A DNA stretch of 64,000 nucleotides from an uncultured Gelidibacter sp. (GTDB lineage Bacteria; Bacteroidota; Bacteroidia; Flavobacteriales; Flavobacteriaceae). Both the position numbers and the translations under genes were made by a program. The notes beneath the pieces were generated by a model. That model saw only the letters and a program-made list of their open reading frames with translations, was not told the DNA's origin and made no database searches. The first letter of the stretch is position 1; each line of letters begins with the position of its first letter. The stretch is from the NCBI RefSeq assembly GCF_947500795.1, contig NZ_CANMTE010000001.1:248001-312000 (forward strand), in the 5' to 3' direction. Below, piece by piece: positions 32,612 to 41,411 of the stretch.

Positions 32612-34249
32612 ATGATTTCAGTCGATAATTTAGCTGTAGAATTTGGTGGAACTGCCTTATTTAGTGATGTGTCTTTCACCATAAATGAAAATGATAAAAT
32701 AGCCCTAATGGGGAAAAATGGTGCAGGAAAATCTACAATGATGAAAATTATTGCTGGGGAGCAAAGGCCGACGAGAGGACATGTGCGTTTCCCAAAAGAT
32801 GCGATTATCGCGTATTTACCGCAACATTTGCTTACTGAAGATGAGTGTACCGTTTTTGAGGAGGCCTCTAAAGCTTTTGCGCATGTGTTTGAAATGCGTG
32901 ATGAAATGGAGGCGCTAAATAAAGCTCTTGAAACCAGAACAGATTATGACTCCGATGAGTACATGCAAATCATTCAAAAAGTGTCTGATTTAGGCGAAAA
33001 GTACTACGCTTTAGAGGATGTTAATTATGATGCTGAGGTTGAAAAGGCTTTAGGCGGATTAGGTTTTAAGCGCGACGATTTCTCAAGAATGACCAGCGAA
33101 TTCAGTGGGGGATATCGTATGCGAATTGAGCTTGCGAAAATTCTGTTGCAAAAACCAGATTTAATTCTGTTGGATGAGCCTACCAACCACATCGATATTG
33201 AATCGGTGATCTGGCTTGAAGACTTTTTACTGAATAAAGCCAACGCCGTCATGGTTATTTCCCATGACAAGGCTTTTATTGACAATATTACCAATCGAAC
33301 TATTGAAGTAACAATGGGGCGTATTTACGATTATAAGGCTAACTATTCGCATTATTTACAATTGCGAGAAGATAGACGCGCCCATCAGATTAAAGCATTT
33401 CAGGAACAGCAAAAGTTTATTGCGGATAATATGGCGTTTATTGAACGATTTAAGGGAACGTATTCCAAAACCAATCAAGTCAATTCTCGCGAGCGCATGT
33501 TAGAGAAGTTGCAAATTATTGAAGTTGATGATATTGATACATCTGCTTTGAAATTACGTTTTCCACCAGCACAACGTTCGGGAGATTATCCTGTGACTAT
33601 AAAGGATTTATCAAAATCTTACGGTGATCATGTTGTCTTTAAAAATGCCAATATGTCCATTTCAAGAGGGGAGAAGGTGTCTTTTGTTGGACGAAACGGT
33701 GAAGGTAAATCTACCATGATTAAAGCCATCATGGGCGAAATTGACGTAGAGGGCACCTGTAGTTTGGGCCATAATGTTAAGGTGGGGTACTTTGCTCAAA
33801 ATCAAGCGGCATTATTAGATGAGAATTTGACCATTTTTCAAACCGTAGATGAAGTCGCTCAAGGCGATATCAGGACTCAAATCAAAAATATCTTGGGTCG
33901 ATTCATGTTTAAAGGCGATGATATAGATAAAAAAGTGAGTGTGCTTTCAGGCGGGGAAAAAACCCGATTGGCAATGGTGAAATTACTTTTGGAACCTGTC
34001 AATTTATTGATTTTGGATGAGCCTACAAATCACTTGGATTTAAAGTCGAAAGACGTTTTAAAGGAAGCCCTATTAGATTTTGATGGCACCTTGATTTTGG
34101 TATCGCATGATCGTGATTTCCTTAAAGGACTATCTCAAAAAGTTTTCGAATTTAAGGACCAACGTATCATTGAACATTTTGAAACAATTGACGATTTCTT
34201 GGTAAGAAATAGAATCGAGAATTTGAAGGAAATCGATTTAAAAAAATAA
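32612..34249 (+). CDS. ABC-F family ribosome-associated ATPase
   Basis: This 545-residue soluble protein has two ABC domains and no membrane part. Walker A motifs are GKNGAGKST (first) and GRNGEGKST (second), with signatures SGGYRMR and SGGEKTR and Walker B motifs LILLDEPTNHID and LLILDEPTNHLD. A charged linker (about 235-315, HYLQLREDRRAHQIKAFQEQQKF) matches the P-site tRNA-interaction motif of ABC-F translation factors. Length and the EQ-less DEPTNH form fit the YbiT/YkpA-like group. The likely role is rescue of stalled or antibiotic-bound ribosomes; exact specificity is unknown. It is monocistronic with its own promoter. Confidence 0.9.
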   Translation: MISVDNLAVEFGGTALFSDVSFTINENDKIALMGKNGAGKSTMMKIIAGEQRPTRGHVRFPKDAIIAYLPQHLLTEDECTVFEEASKAFAHVFEMRDEMEALNKALETRTDYDSDEYMQIIQKVSDLGEKYYALEDVNYDAEVEKALGGLGFKRDDFSRMTSEFSGGYRMRIELAKILLQKPDLILLDEPTNHIDIESVIWLEDFLLNKANAVMVISHDKAFIDNITNRTIEVTMGRIYDYKANYSHYLQLREDRRAHQIKAFQEQQKFIADNMAFIERFKGTYSKTNQVNSRERMLEKLQIIEVDDIDTSALKLRFPPAQRSGDYPVTIKDLSKSYGDHVVFKNANMSISRGEKVSFVGRNGEGKSTMIKAIMGEIDVEGTCSLGHNVKVGYFAQNQAALLDENLTIFQTVDEVAQGDIRTQIKNILGRFMFKGDDIDKKVSVLSGGEKTRLAMVKLLLEPVNLLILDEPTNHLDLKSKDVLKEALLDFDGTLILVSHDRDFLKGLSQKVFEFKDQRIIEHFETIDDFLVRNRIENLKEIDLKK

Positions 34250-34380
34250 GGGTTCAGTGTGATATGCGCACATAAACTTCCATTTGCGCTCATTGGTTTA
34301 GCTTTTTTTGATTAAAATTAGTGCGTCAAAAAGATTGAAAAATCTGTACTTTAGATTTTTAGTTGTGAACACCACTATTT

Positions 34381-35118
34381 ATGAGAAATACCGTTAAACT
34401 TTTAATTGATAATTTAAGGACCTTTTTAAGGGATAAATTTCATCAGTATGATGTGACATTGCCCTATATCATTACCGTTATAGTGGCACTCATTGTTGTG
34501 GTTGGCGGAATCAATCTGTTTATCGAACTTACGGAGACTTTGAAGTCAGATGTATTGGCAGATTTTGATTATAAGATTACCGAGTATGTAATTTCCCATC
34601 GTTCTGCAGCACTGACTAAATATTTTGTTTTTGTAACCCATGTGGGTGATGTTTATGGCTACGCGTTCGTTTTAATTGTATTTGCCATCATTTCCTACTT
34701 CGTATTGAAACAATGGAAGCTCATGCTTCAAGTCTTTTTTGTGTTGGCGCTATCGGCAATATCAAACTTAATATTAAAGCGCTTTGTAGATCGTGCAAGA
34801 CCTGGAATTGAGCATATGGTGTCCGTAGAAACATTGAGTTACCCGAGTGGGCATGCTATGAGTGCGATGGCATTCTACGGATTTTTGATGTATCTGATCT
34901 ATAGGTTTAATATCAATAGGTATTTGAAAATTGGCGTTATGCTGCTATTGGGAATACTGATTTTAAGCATCGGTATCAGCCGTATTTATCTTGGTGTACA
35001 TTTCCCATCTGATATTGCTGGAGGCTTTATAGCAGGCTTTATTTGGGTCGTATTTTGTATTTTAATATTCGATCTGATAGAAGTGTTCCGTAGAGATCCA
35101 CAAACGCCTACCGTTTAG
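34381..35118 (+). CDS. PAP2 family membrane phosphatase
   Basis: This 245-residue membrane enzyme has about six transmembrane helices. It carries the three phosphatase motifs of the type 2 phosphatidic acid phosphatase family: KRFVDRARP (133-141), PSGH (155-158) and SRIYLGVHFPSD. The active site faces the periplasm. Substrates of the family include undecaprenyl diphosphate, phosphatidylglycerol phosphate and phosphatidic acid, and the sequence alone does not choose among them. It is convergent with the sirtuin gene, with a weak AT-rich inverted repeat (35128-35151) between them. Confidence 0.9.
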   Translation: MRNTVKLLIDNLRTFLRDKFHQYDVTLPYIITVIVALIVVVGGINLFIELTETLKSDVLADFDYKITEYVISHRSAALTKYFVFVTHVGDVYGYAFVLIVFAIISYFVLKQWKLMLQVFFVLALSAISNLILKRFVDRARPGIEHMVSVETLSYPSGHAMSAMAFYGFLMYLIYRFNINRYLKIGVMLLLGILILSIGISRIYLGVHFPSDIAGGFIAGFIWVVFCILIFDLIEVFRRDPQTPTV

Positions 35119-35154
35119 GAGAAGTCACAAATTAATTTCTATTTTAATTTGTAA

Positions 35155-35838
35155 TTACTCCAATGATTTCAATTCTTCCATTAATTTCTTAACGCCTTTA
35201 GTGGCGGTTTCAGCTATGACGGTTAAAGTCCCGCGACTTTCCATTGCAGGTTTAGGGTCAATAAAAAACGTAGGCGTTCCTTCAGGGACATAATGCATCA
35301 AACTGGCTGCAGGGTAAACTTGCATAGACGTGCCAATAATAATGAGTACATCTGCAGTAGTACATACTTCAATTGCCTTGTCAATCATCGGAACTGCTTC
35401 TCCAAACCACACAATATGAGGTCGTAATTGATGACCTTTTGGACAAGTATCGCCTAGATTAATGTCACTTTTATGTTCAAAATACTCCTCTTCATTAATG
35501 ATATTTCTCGCTTTGAGCAATTCACCATGCAAATGAATTACATTGGAACTTCCTGCACGTTCATGTAAATCGTCCACATTTTGTGTAATAATAGACACTT
35601 CATAATCCGTTTCAAGTGATGCCAAATCAAAATGAGCACTGTTCGGCTGCACACTTAACAATTGTCGTCGGCGTTGGTTATAAAATTCCAACACCAACTC
35701 TGGATTATTTCTAAATGCTTCAGGCGTTGCCACGTCCATGACATTGTGGCCTTCCCATAAGCCGTCAGCATCCCTAAAAGTCTGTAATCCACTTTCCGCG
35801 CTAATTCCCGCGCCCGTAAGTACAACGATATGTTTCAT
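35155..35838 (-). CDS. cobB: sirtuin NAD-dependent protein deacylase
   Basis: This 228-residue protein removes acyl groups from lysine using NAD+. The Rossmann motif is GAGISAESGLQTFRD, with ITQNVDDLHERAG and catalytic His104 in IHLHGE, then LRPHIVWFGE. Tyr53 and Arg56 (EFYNQRR) are the pair that in class III sirtuins binds succinyl or malonyl groups, so desuccinylase activity is likely. The four zinc cysteines of the family are missing; only Cys132 lies in that loop. I start at ATG 35838 (MKHIVVL); the open frame to 35880 adds an improbable leader. Confidence 0.88.
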   Translation of the reverse strand: MKHIVVLTGAGISAESGLQTFRDADGLWEGHNVMDVATPEAFRNNPELVLEFYNQRRRQLLSVQPNSAHFDLASLETDYEVSIITQNVDDLHERAGSSNVIHLHGELLKARNIINEEEYFEHKSDINLGDTCPKGHQLRPHIVWFGEAVPMIDKAIEVCTTADVLIIIGTSMQVYPAASLMHYVPEGTPTFFIDPKPAMESRGTLTVIAETATKGVKKLMEELKSLE

Positions 35839-35939
35839 TTTTATAAGTTTAAGTGTATGATATTCAAATTCCTGATTCAAGATATCGGAAATAGCCTATC
35901 AAAAGCAAGAAATAAGATGTAGGATTTCAGGCTACACGT

Positions 35940-35947
35940 TATCTTTG
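35940..35947 (+). promoter_or_regulatory. -7 promoter element of the SpoU methyltransferase gene
   Basis: TATCTTTG matches TAnnTTTG, 33 bases before the ATG at 35981. Confidence 0.45.
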
Positions 35948-35980
35948 TTCCATTAATTTGTCTAAATATAAACTTTTTCA

Positions 35981-36643
35981 ATGATTGATCTTCAACTTCT
36001 AGAGCATTTAGAAACCTATCTCACTCCTGAACGAAAAGCGCGTTTTGATGCGGTACTTCCTAATAGAACCAAACATTTTACCGTTGCTACGGAAGATGTA
36101 TATCAATTGCATAATACAAGTGCCGTGATACGTAGTTGTGATGTTTTTGGGATTCAGGAAGTTAATATAGTTGAAGAGCGCAATTCAAAACGTATAGATA
36201 GGGAAATTGCGATGGGGTCTCAAAAATGGGTCGATTTAAATCGATTTCATTCCGTAGCAGACTGTATTCAGGATTTAAAGCAAAACGGATATCAAATTGT
36301 GGCCACCACGCCGCATGAACAGGATCAAGTTCTAGCCGATTTTGACATTTCTAAAAAGTCGTGTTTCTTTTTTGGAAGAGAGACAGAAGGGTTATCTCAA
36401 GAGGTAATGGAAGCGGCCGATTGTTTTTTGAAAATCCCGATGGTTGGTTTTACGGAGAGTTTGAATATTTCAGTTTCTGCAGCCATCATTTTACAAGATG
36501 TAACTAATAAACTTAGACGATCTGATATCAATTGGCAGTTGACGGAACAGGAACAATTGCAAAAACGCTTGGATTGGATATCCAAGACATTAAAAAGCTA
36601 TGGTAAGATTGTGGAACGGTTTTATGAAACCGCAGAGCGCTAG
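35981..36643 (+). CDS. trmH: TrmH/SpoU family RNA 2'-O-methyltransferase
   Basis: This 220-residue protein is of the SPOUT class with its trefoil-knot SAM site. Motif 1 is NTSAVIRSCDVFGIQEVNIVE, motif 2 is FFFGRETEGLSQEVMEAAD and motif 3 is IPMVGFTESLNISVSAAI. The C-terminal helical extension (about 185-220) is typical of TrmH, which methylates the ribose of G18 in tRNA. Other SpoU substrates remain possible, so the symbol is a best guess. Its stop codon region overlaps the convergent neighbour by four bases. Confidence 0.85.
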   Translation: MIDLQLLEHLETYLTPERKARFDAVLPNRTKHFTVATEDVYQLHNTSAVIRSCDVFGIQEVNIVEERNSKRIDREIAMGSQKWVDLNRFHSVADCIQDLKQNGYQIVATTPHEQDQVLADFDISKKSCFFFGRETEGLSQEVMEAADCFLKIPMVGFTESLNISVSAAIILQDVTNKLRRSDINWQLTEQEQLQKRLDWISKTLKSYGKIVERFYETAER

Positions 36644-37410
36644 TATCTTTTTTTGCTTCGGCTCAAAATTTTGTATTCTTCGTAACATTCGCTAATGGCA
36701 TCCAAAATTTGAAGGTCGTTTGCTGTCTGAATGAAATCTCGAGAATAGTTGCATTGACTCACAATTTCATCTAAATCAACACGGTTTAAATCTAGAAGTA
36801 CCATCAACATCTCACGATCAAAACGAGAGGCAAGCAAATTGCGGATTTCGTCATCCTTTTTCATTTGCTTAAGCTTACTGAGTTCGTTAGGTTTCTTTCC
36901 GAACATATTGTAGAGAAAGTCGGCTGGATTAAAAATCGCACCTAAAACTTTATTTACGGCCCCAGCATCACCTGCTTCGTAACCAGCTGTAGAAAGTCCA
37001 GAAATGCTATAACGGTAATTGGTTCTTATAGGCACTTGATTCATATCGACCTCTAAGAAACCGGTAAGGCGTAACTGATTCACCACGACTTCCTCTAGCG
37101 CAAGCGCAAGCTCTGTCAGTTCAATTTTAGTTTCACCAAACTTAAGCCAGTCGTTTGTTACCCGTACTTTAATTGATTTGTATCCTAAGAAAGAAAAATG
37201 AAGCGTATCATTTGCAGTGGCTCTAATTTCGAATTTACCAGAACTGTTTGTGGTAGTTCCCACAACTTGATTCAAATTGACAATATTTACACTTTCCAAG
37301 GTTTCATTGGTGGTGGTACTATACACCACACCTTTAATGGTGGTTGGCTCTTGTGCCACACTGAGAAACGAAATAAATAGAAAAGCAGTAAGTACTAGTA
37401 GGTGCCTCAT
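36640..37410 (-). CDS. exported protein with carboxypeptidase-regulatory-like domain
   Basis: This 256-residue protein has a signal peptide (MRHLLVLTAFLFISFLSVAQ). A CarboxypepD_reg-like beta-sandwich at about 22-105 follows (TTIKGVVYSTTTNETLESVNIVNLNQVVGTTTNSSGKFEIRA), then a helical C-terminus with no known motif. Such domains occur at the start of SusC-like receptors and in stand-alone periplasmic proteins in Bacteroidota. I use the ATG at 37410, which begins the signal peptide; the frame continues upstream to 37455. A function is not assigned. Confidence 0.75.
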   Translation of the reverse strand: MRHLLVLTAFLFISFLSVAQEPTTIKGVVYSTTTNETLESVNIVNLNQVVGTTTNSSGKFEIRATANDTLHFSFLGYKSIKVRVTNDWLKFGETKIELTELALALEEVVVNQLRLTGFLEVDMNQVPIRTNYRYSISGLSTAGYEAGDAGAVNKVLGAIFNPADFLYNMFGKKPNELSKLKQMKKDDEIRNLLASRFDREMLMVLLDLNRVDLDEIVSQCNYSRDFIQTANDLQILDAISECYEEYKILSRSKKRY

Positions 37411-37551
37411 TGGAAAATTTAAGTGATAAAAGTAAGAAACTAAACTTAAAAACATATTGAAACCTTACAATTTTGATATAATATTAACTTTCAAGATAGC
37501 ACTTATTGTATTGCTATTGATGCGTCACTAGAATACGAGATTTATAAAACT

Positions 37552-37592
37552 AAAAAAACGAAGTGAAAAAGTTTAAGTTTCCACTTCGTTTA
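37552..37592 (-). terminator. terminator of the DEAD-box helicase gene
   Basis: AACGAAGTG (37557-37565) and CACTTCGTT (37582-37590) form a 9-bp stem. On the minus strand it is followed by a T-run (A-run at 37552-37558). It lies 35 bases after the helicase stop codon. Confidence 0.8.
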
Positions 37593-37626
37593 ATAATTAC
37601 TATATATTCAGTTATGCGTTTGCTAA

Positions 37627-39519
37627 CTAATCTTTACGTCTAGAACGTGTTGGTCTTGAAAACCCAGCTTCAGCTGTAGGTCTTTCACTAGCGCCAGAAC
37701 GTCTGTCTCTTCTATTTGGTCCAGAACTGTCTCCAGAACGTCTTGGTCTTGAAGCATCAGAACTTCTTCCGCCTCTACTTCCAGCTGCTTTGAAATCGCC
37801 TCCAGAACGTCTTTCGCTACGCGGTTTGAAATCGCCACCTGAGCGTCTTCCACCACCATCGCCGCCACTAGAACGTCTTTTGTTTCTGCTTGTGCCTCTG
37901 CCTTTATCTTCGCTAACTTCAACATTTACAAAACGACCATTGTGTTTGTAATCGTTGAAAAACGCTAATATTTTATCTTGTAAGCTTTTATCGGTATTAA
38001 AGAAAGAGAAACTATCCTTCACATCAACTTTAAAGACATCATCTCTTCCAAGATCTAAAATGTCTTTTAAGAAATCTTTCAAGCTCATCCAATCAAAGCC
38101 GTCTTTTTGACCAACGTTGATGAAATAACGAGCAGAATCGTCATTACTTCCGTAATCCTTACCAAAATCGCCATCTCTATCGCTTCCACGTGATTCAGCT
38201 ACTGATAAGTTTTTGGATTTATTGTAGTAGTTAAAGAAACGTGTGAATTCAACAGAGAAGAATTTTTTGATCAATTCATCTTTTGAAGTGTCTTCAAACA
38301 ATTCGTTAATACTAGTAAGGTATTTTTCAATCTCAGGATTAATTTCCGTAGTATGGATTTTGTTTGCCAAAGACATTAATTGTACTTCACAAATTTCCAT
38401 TCCGTCAGGAATTTCTTTCTTGTCAAAGCTCTTGTTAATGATACGCTCAATACTTTTGATTTTACGTAATTCACTTTTAGAAACAATAACTATAGAGACT
38501 CCAGTTTTTCCTGCACGACCTGTTCTACCTGAACGGTGTGTATAAGTTTCAATTTCATCAGGTAATTGGTAATTGATAACGTGTGTAATGTTATCGACAT
38601 CAATACCACGGGCAGCAACATCCGTAGCCACCAACATTTGAATTTGGTTTTTACGGAACGAATTCATGACCATGTCACGTTGGTTCTGGCTTAAATCGCC
38701 ATGTAAAGCACCAGCGCTGTAACCATCTTCAATTAATTGCTCAGCTACTTTTTGAGTATCGCGTTTTGTACGACAGAAAATTACTGAGAAAATATCAGGA
38801 TTAGCATCAGCCAAACGTTTTAAAGCTTGGTAACGGTCACGAGAATTTACTAAATAGTATTCGTGAGTAACCTGATTTGTACTTTCATTTTTATTTCCAA
38901 CAGTGATTTCAACCGGCGAATCCATGAATTTTTTCGCAATGGTAGAAACTTCTTTTGGCATGGTTGCAGAAAACAACCATGTGTTTTTATCTTTTGGAGA
39001 ATGGGAAAGAATATCAGTGATATCCTCATAAAAGCCCATGTTCAACATCTCATCTGCCTCGTCAAGTACAGCGTATTCAATTTTTGAAATGTCAACCATA
39101 TTACGGTTGATCATATCTTTCATACGACCTGGAGTAGCAACAATAATTTGTGCACCTCTCTTAACTTCTCTTGCTTGGTCAGTAATGCTTGCACCACCAT
39201 AAATAGCAGCAACATTAAAACCTTTACAGTATTTACCGTAGTTTTTTAATTCGTTGGTAATTTGTAAACAAAGCTCACGAGTAGGAGAAAGGATTAAACC
39301 TTGAGTGGTTCTACTTTCAATGTTGATTTTTTGTAGCATTGGGAAACCAAAGGCAGCAGTTTTACCTGTTCCTGTTTGTGCCAAAGCCACTAAGTCTGTG
39401 TCTTTTTCTAATAAAATTGGGATTGCTTTTGCTTGGACGTCACTTGGGGTTTCAAAACCCATGTCGGTAATAGCGCGTAAAAGGTCATCATTAAGACCTA
39501 AATCTTGGAATGTGTTCAT
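37627..39519 (-). CDS. deaD: DEAD-box RNA helicase, CsdA/DeaD-like
   Basis: This 630-residue ATP-dependent RNA helicase acts in ribosome assembly and RNA decay. N-terminal motifs are FQDLGLNDDLLRAI (Q motif region), AQTGTGKTAAF (I), PTRELCLQ (Ia), LDEADEML (II) and FSATMP (III). The second RecA domain has VATDVAARGIDVDNITHVINY (V) and HRSGRTGRAGKTG (VI). A DbpA-type RNA-binding domain lies at about 475-555 (RYFINVGQKDGFDWMSL to GRFVNVEVSED). The last ~70 residues are Arg/Gly/Ser-rich with repeated RRSGGDF units, an RNA-binding disordered tail. It has a ~110-base leader, as expected for a cold-responsive helicase. Confidence 0.93.
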   Translation of the reverse strand: MNTFQDLGLNDDLLRAITDMGFETPSDVQAKAIPILLEKDTDLVALAQTGTGKTAAFGFPMLQKINIESRTTQGLILSPTRELCLQITNELKNYGKYCKGFNVAAIYGGASITDQAREVKRGAQIIVATPGRMKDMINRNMVDISKIEYAVLDEADEMLNMGFYEDITDILSHSPKDKNTWLFSATMPKEVSTIAKKFMDSPVEITVGNKNESTNQVTHEYYLVNSRDRYQALKRLADANPDIFSVIFCRTKRDTQKVAEQLIEDGYSAGALHGDLSQNQRDMVMNSFRKNQIQMLVATDVAARGIDVDNITHVINYQLPDEIETYTHRSGRTGRAGKTGVSIVIVSKSELRKIKSIERIINKSFDKKEIPDGMEICEVQLMSLANKIHTTEINPEIEKYLTSINELFEDTSKDELIKKFFSVEFTRFFNYYNKSKNLSVAESRGSDRDGDFGKDYGSNDDSARYFINVGQKDGFDWMSLKDFLKDILDLGRDDVFKVDVKDSFSFFNTDKSLQDKILAFFNDYKHNGRFVNVEVSEDKGRGTSRNKRRSSGGDGGGRRSGGDFKPRSERRSGGDFKAAGSRGGRSSDASRPRRSGDSSGPNRRDRRSGASERPTAEAGFSRPTRSRRKD

Positions 39520-39607
39520 TCGTTTTAATAAGTATTCGATTATGTTCTTTGGTGTTACAACAGAAGCGAATCGACATACTTAACCTAAACTCCCCGTAAC
39601 ACATCCT

Positions 39608-39640
39608 CACCTTGAGGAAATTTTTCAAGGTGCAAATGTA
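39608..39640 (-). promoter_or_regulatory. helicase promoter with hairpin at the transcript start
   Basis: The minus strand has TACATTTG (39640 down to 39633), a TAnnTTTG match. It is followed at once by CACCTTGA-N9-TCAAGGTG (39632 down to 39608). The predicted start of transcription falls in the first arm. The leader to the helicase ATG is then about 110 bases. The dyad could be an operator or a 5'-end RNA structure. Confidence 0.45.
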
Positions 39641-39765
39641 TGGTTTTATTTTTTATTTATAATTATAAACTTGCGTTTTATTTTGAAGTTTTTTTGAGAC
39701 GGATATAAATCTCTGCGGATTGACATTCAATTCGTTAGGGTTTTATAAGCTTGAAAAAGCCAATT

Positions 39766-40344
39766 CTAGCCAATTGAATTTAAGAAGTTTACCAACTGAT
39801 TTACGGCTTTTCCACGGTGACCAATTCTATTTTTTTCTTCCAAAGAAATCTCCGCGAAAGTTTTGTCGTAACCTTCTGCTTTAAAAACCGGATCATAGCC
39901 AAAACCTTCATTTCCGCTTTTGCTTTTTGTGATTTCTCCTTTGCAAATACCCGTAAAGGTGTGTTGTGAACCATTTAGCTCTAACGCAATGACCGTTTTA
40001 AATTGTGCTTGTCTATTGGTATGGTCTTCTAGTTCGTGGAGTAGTTTTTGAATGTTATCTTCTGAATTTCGCTGCTCACCAGCATAGCGCGCTGAATATA
40101 CTCCAGGTTCACCATTTAATGCATCCACTTCCAAACCGGTATCGTCTGCAAAACAGTCATAGCCATATTTTGTTTTGATGTATTCCGCTTTTTGGATGGC
40201 ATTGCCCTCAATAGTCGATTGCGTTTCAGGAACATCTTCTAAGCAGCCGATGTCTTCCAAACTTAAAAGTTTTATGTTATCAGGAATCAAACGCTGAACT
40301 TCCTTTAATTTATTAAGATTGTTGGTGGCGAATACGAGTTGCAT
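39766..40344 (-). CDS. rdgB: XTP/dITP pyrophosphatase (RdgB/HAM1)
   Basis: This cytoplasmic house-cleaning enzyme hydrolyses non-canonical purine triphosphates (ITP, dITP, XTP) to the monophosphate. The 192-residue protein has [15 protein letters not shown] at the N-terminus, [13 protein letters not shown] and [25 protein letters not shown], the metal and nucleotide-binding block. [11 protein letters not shown] and a final [14 protein letters not shown] follow. All these features match the Ham1 family. It is a single minus-strand gene facing the hpf gene. Confidence 0.95.
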   Translation of the reverse strand: MQLVFATNNLNKLKEVQRLIPDNIKLLSLEDIGCLEDVPETQSTIEGNAIQKAEYIKTKYGYDCFADDTGLEVDALNGEPGVYSARYAGEQRNSEDNIQKLLHELEDHTNRQAQFKTVIALELNGSQHTFTGICKGEITKSKSGNEGFGYDPVFKAEGYDKTFAEISLEEKNRIGHRGKAVNQLVNFLNSIG

Positions 40345-40526
40345 ATAATATTATTATAGTGTGATAAGGTTGGGCTGGTAAAATTAAAGGAAAAATTTTA
40401 ATCTCATTTTATAAAACGATTATTGAGGTGAGGTGAACGGCAACTTTAAGCATATTTTATGATTTCTGTCAGCTTGAATTCCTTTTAAAACCCTTAATTT
40501 AGTCTTATAACTAAAAAACAATATTC

Positions 40527-40826
40527 ATGACAATAAACATTCAATTCGTAAACTTAGACTATAGCGATTCACTTGCTGAACATACCACTGAGAGATTAAA
40601 AAAAATGGCCGAAAAATATGATTGGTTGATCAGTGCAGATGTGTTTTTCAAAGAGGAAGGTAATGAACCTGAAAAGGGTAAAATCTGTAATATCAAATTA
40701 AGTGCGCCAGGACCACAGATATTTGCTACTTCTGAAGAAAAAAATTATGAAATGGCAGTAAAAGAGACCATTAATGACTTGGAAATTCAACTTAAGAAGA
40801 GAAAACAAACTTTTAAAACATTTTAA
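40527..40826 (+). CDS. hpf: ribosome hibernation-promoting factor, short HPF
   Basis: This 99-residue protein is of the HPF/YfiA (RaiA) family. It binds the decoding centre of the 30S subunit and keeps idle ribosomes inactive in stationary phase. It shows the beta-alpha-beta-beta-beta-alpha fold: MTINIQFVNLDYSDSLAEHTTERLKKMAEKY, ADVFFKEEG, CNIKLSAPGPQIFATSEEKNYEMAVKETINDLEIQLKKRK. It lacks the C-terminal dimer domain of long HPF, so it would work as the short form. It is convergent with rlmH, with 12 bases between the stops. Confidence 0.92.
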   Translation: MTINIQFVNLDYSDSLAEHTTERLKKMAEKYDWLISADVFFKEEGNEPEKGKICNIKLSAPGPQIFATSEEKNYEMAVKETINDLEIQLKKRKQTFKTF

Positions 40827-40838
40827 TAAAATGCGAAT

Positions 40839-41312
40839 CTATCTGTGATGGTAAGGTTCGTTTCGTAAAATAGTAAATGCACGATACAATTGTTCAATCA
40901 TGAACAAACGGATCATCTGATGGGAAAATGTCATTTTTGAAAGTGATATTTTCCCATTTGATTTATTATAAACGTCTTGCGAAAATCCGTAAGGACCACC
41001 AATAACAAAAACCACTTGTTTTACACCCGAGTTCATGTGTTTTTGTAAATAGTCTGAAAATCCTACAGAATCGTACTGTTTTCCATTTTCATCCAGCAAA
41101 ATCAGAACATCAGTGGGGTTGAGCTTGGCTAAAATCAATTCGCCTTCTTTCTGTTTCTGCTGCTCTTCACTTAAATTCTTTACTTTTTTCAGATCAGGAA
41201 TGATCTCGAAATCAAATTTGATGTAAAATCCCAAACGTTTTTGATAATCGTCAATGAGCGTTTGCAATTGTTTATTGTCGGTTTTGCCTATGGCCAGGAG
41301 TTTTATTTGCAT
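40839..41312 (-). CDS. rlmH: 23S rRNA pseudouridine-1915 N3-methyltransferase
   Basis: RlmH methylates pseudouridine 1915 in helix 69 of 23S rRNA on the 70S ribosome. The 157-residue protein is a SPOUT enzyme with IKLLAIGKTDNKQLQTLIDDYQKRL at the N-terminus. It also has LDENGKQYDSVGFSDYLQKHMNSGVKQVVFVIGGPYGFS, the SAM site, and the conserved end SLSKMTFSHQMIRLFMIEQLYRAFTILRNEPYHHR. All are hallmarks of RlmH. It is divergent from nadC, with 99 bases between. Confidence 0.96.
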   Translation of the reverse strand: MQIKLLAIGKTDNKQLQTLIDDYQKRLGFYIKFDFEIIPDLKKVKNLSEEQQKQKEGELILAKLNPTDVLILLDENGKQYDSVGFSDYLQKHMNSGVKQVVFVIGGPYGFSQDVYNKSNGKISLSKMTFSHQMIRLFMIEQLYRAFTILRNEPYHHR

Positions 41313-41411
41313 GGTGTAAAATTACAAATTTGTCGGGATATGGAATTTGAGTTTTGTAATTTGAGTATTTCCATTTTCAATTAGTATTTTTACGTTAAAT
41401 ATCTCAAAAAA

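Noticed and set aside
37408-37455. Longer N-terminus of the carboxypeptidase-regulatory-like protein
   Set aside because: The added residues precede an otherwise perfect signal peptide and would spoil it.
37623-37925. A 100-residue minus-strand frame overlapping the helicase tail in another frame
   Set aside because: Its hydrophobic/acidic repeats arise from reading the Arg/Gly/Ser codon repeats of the helicase tail one base off. It has no independent start signal.
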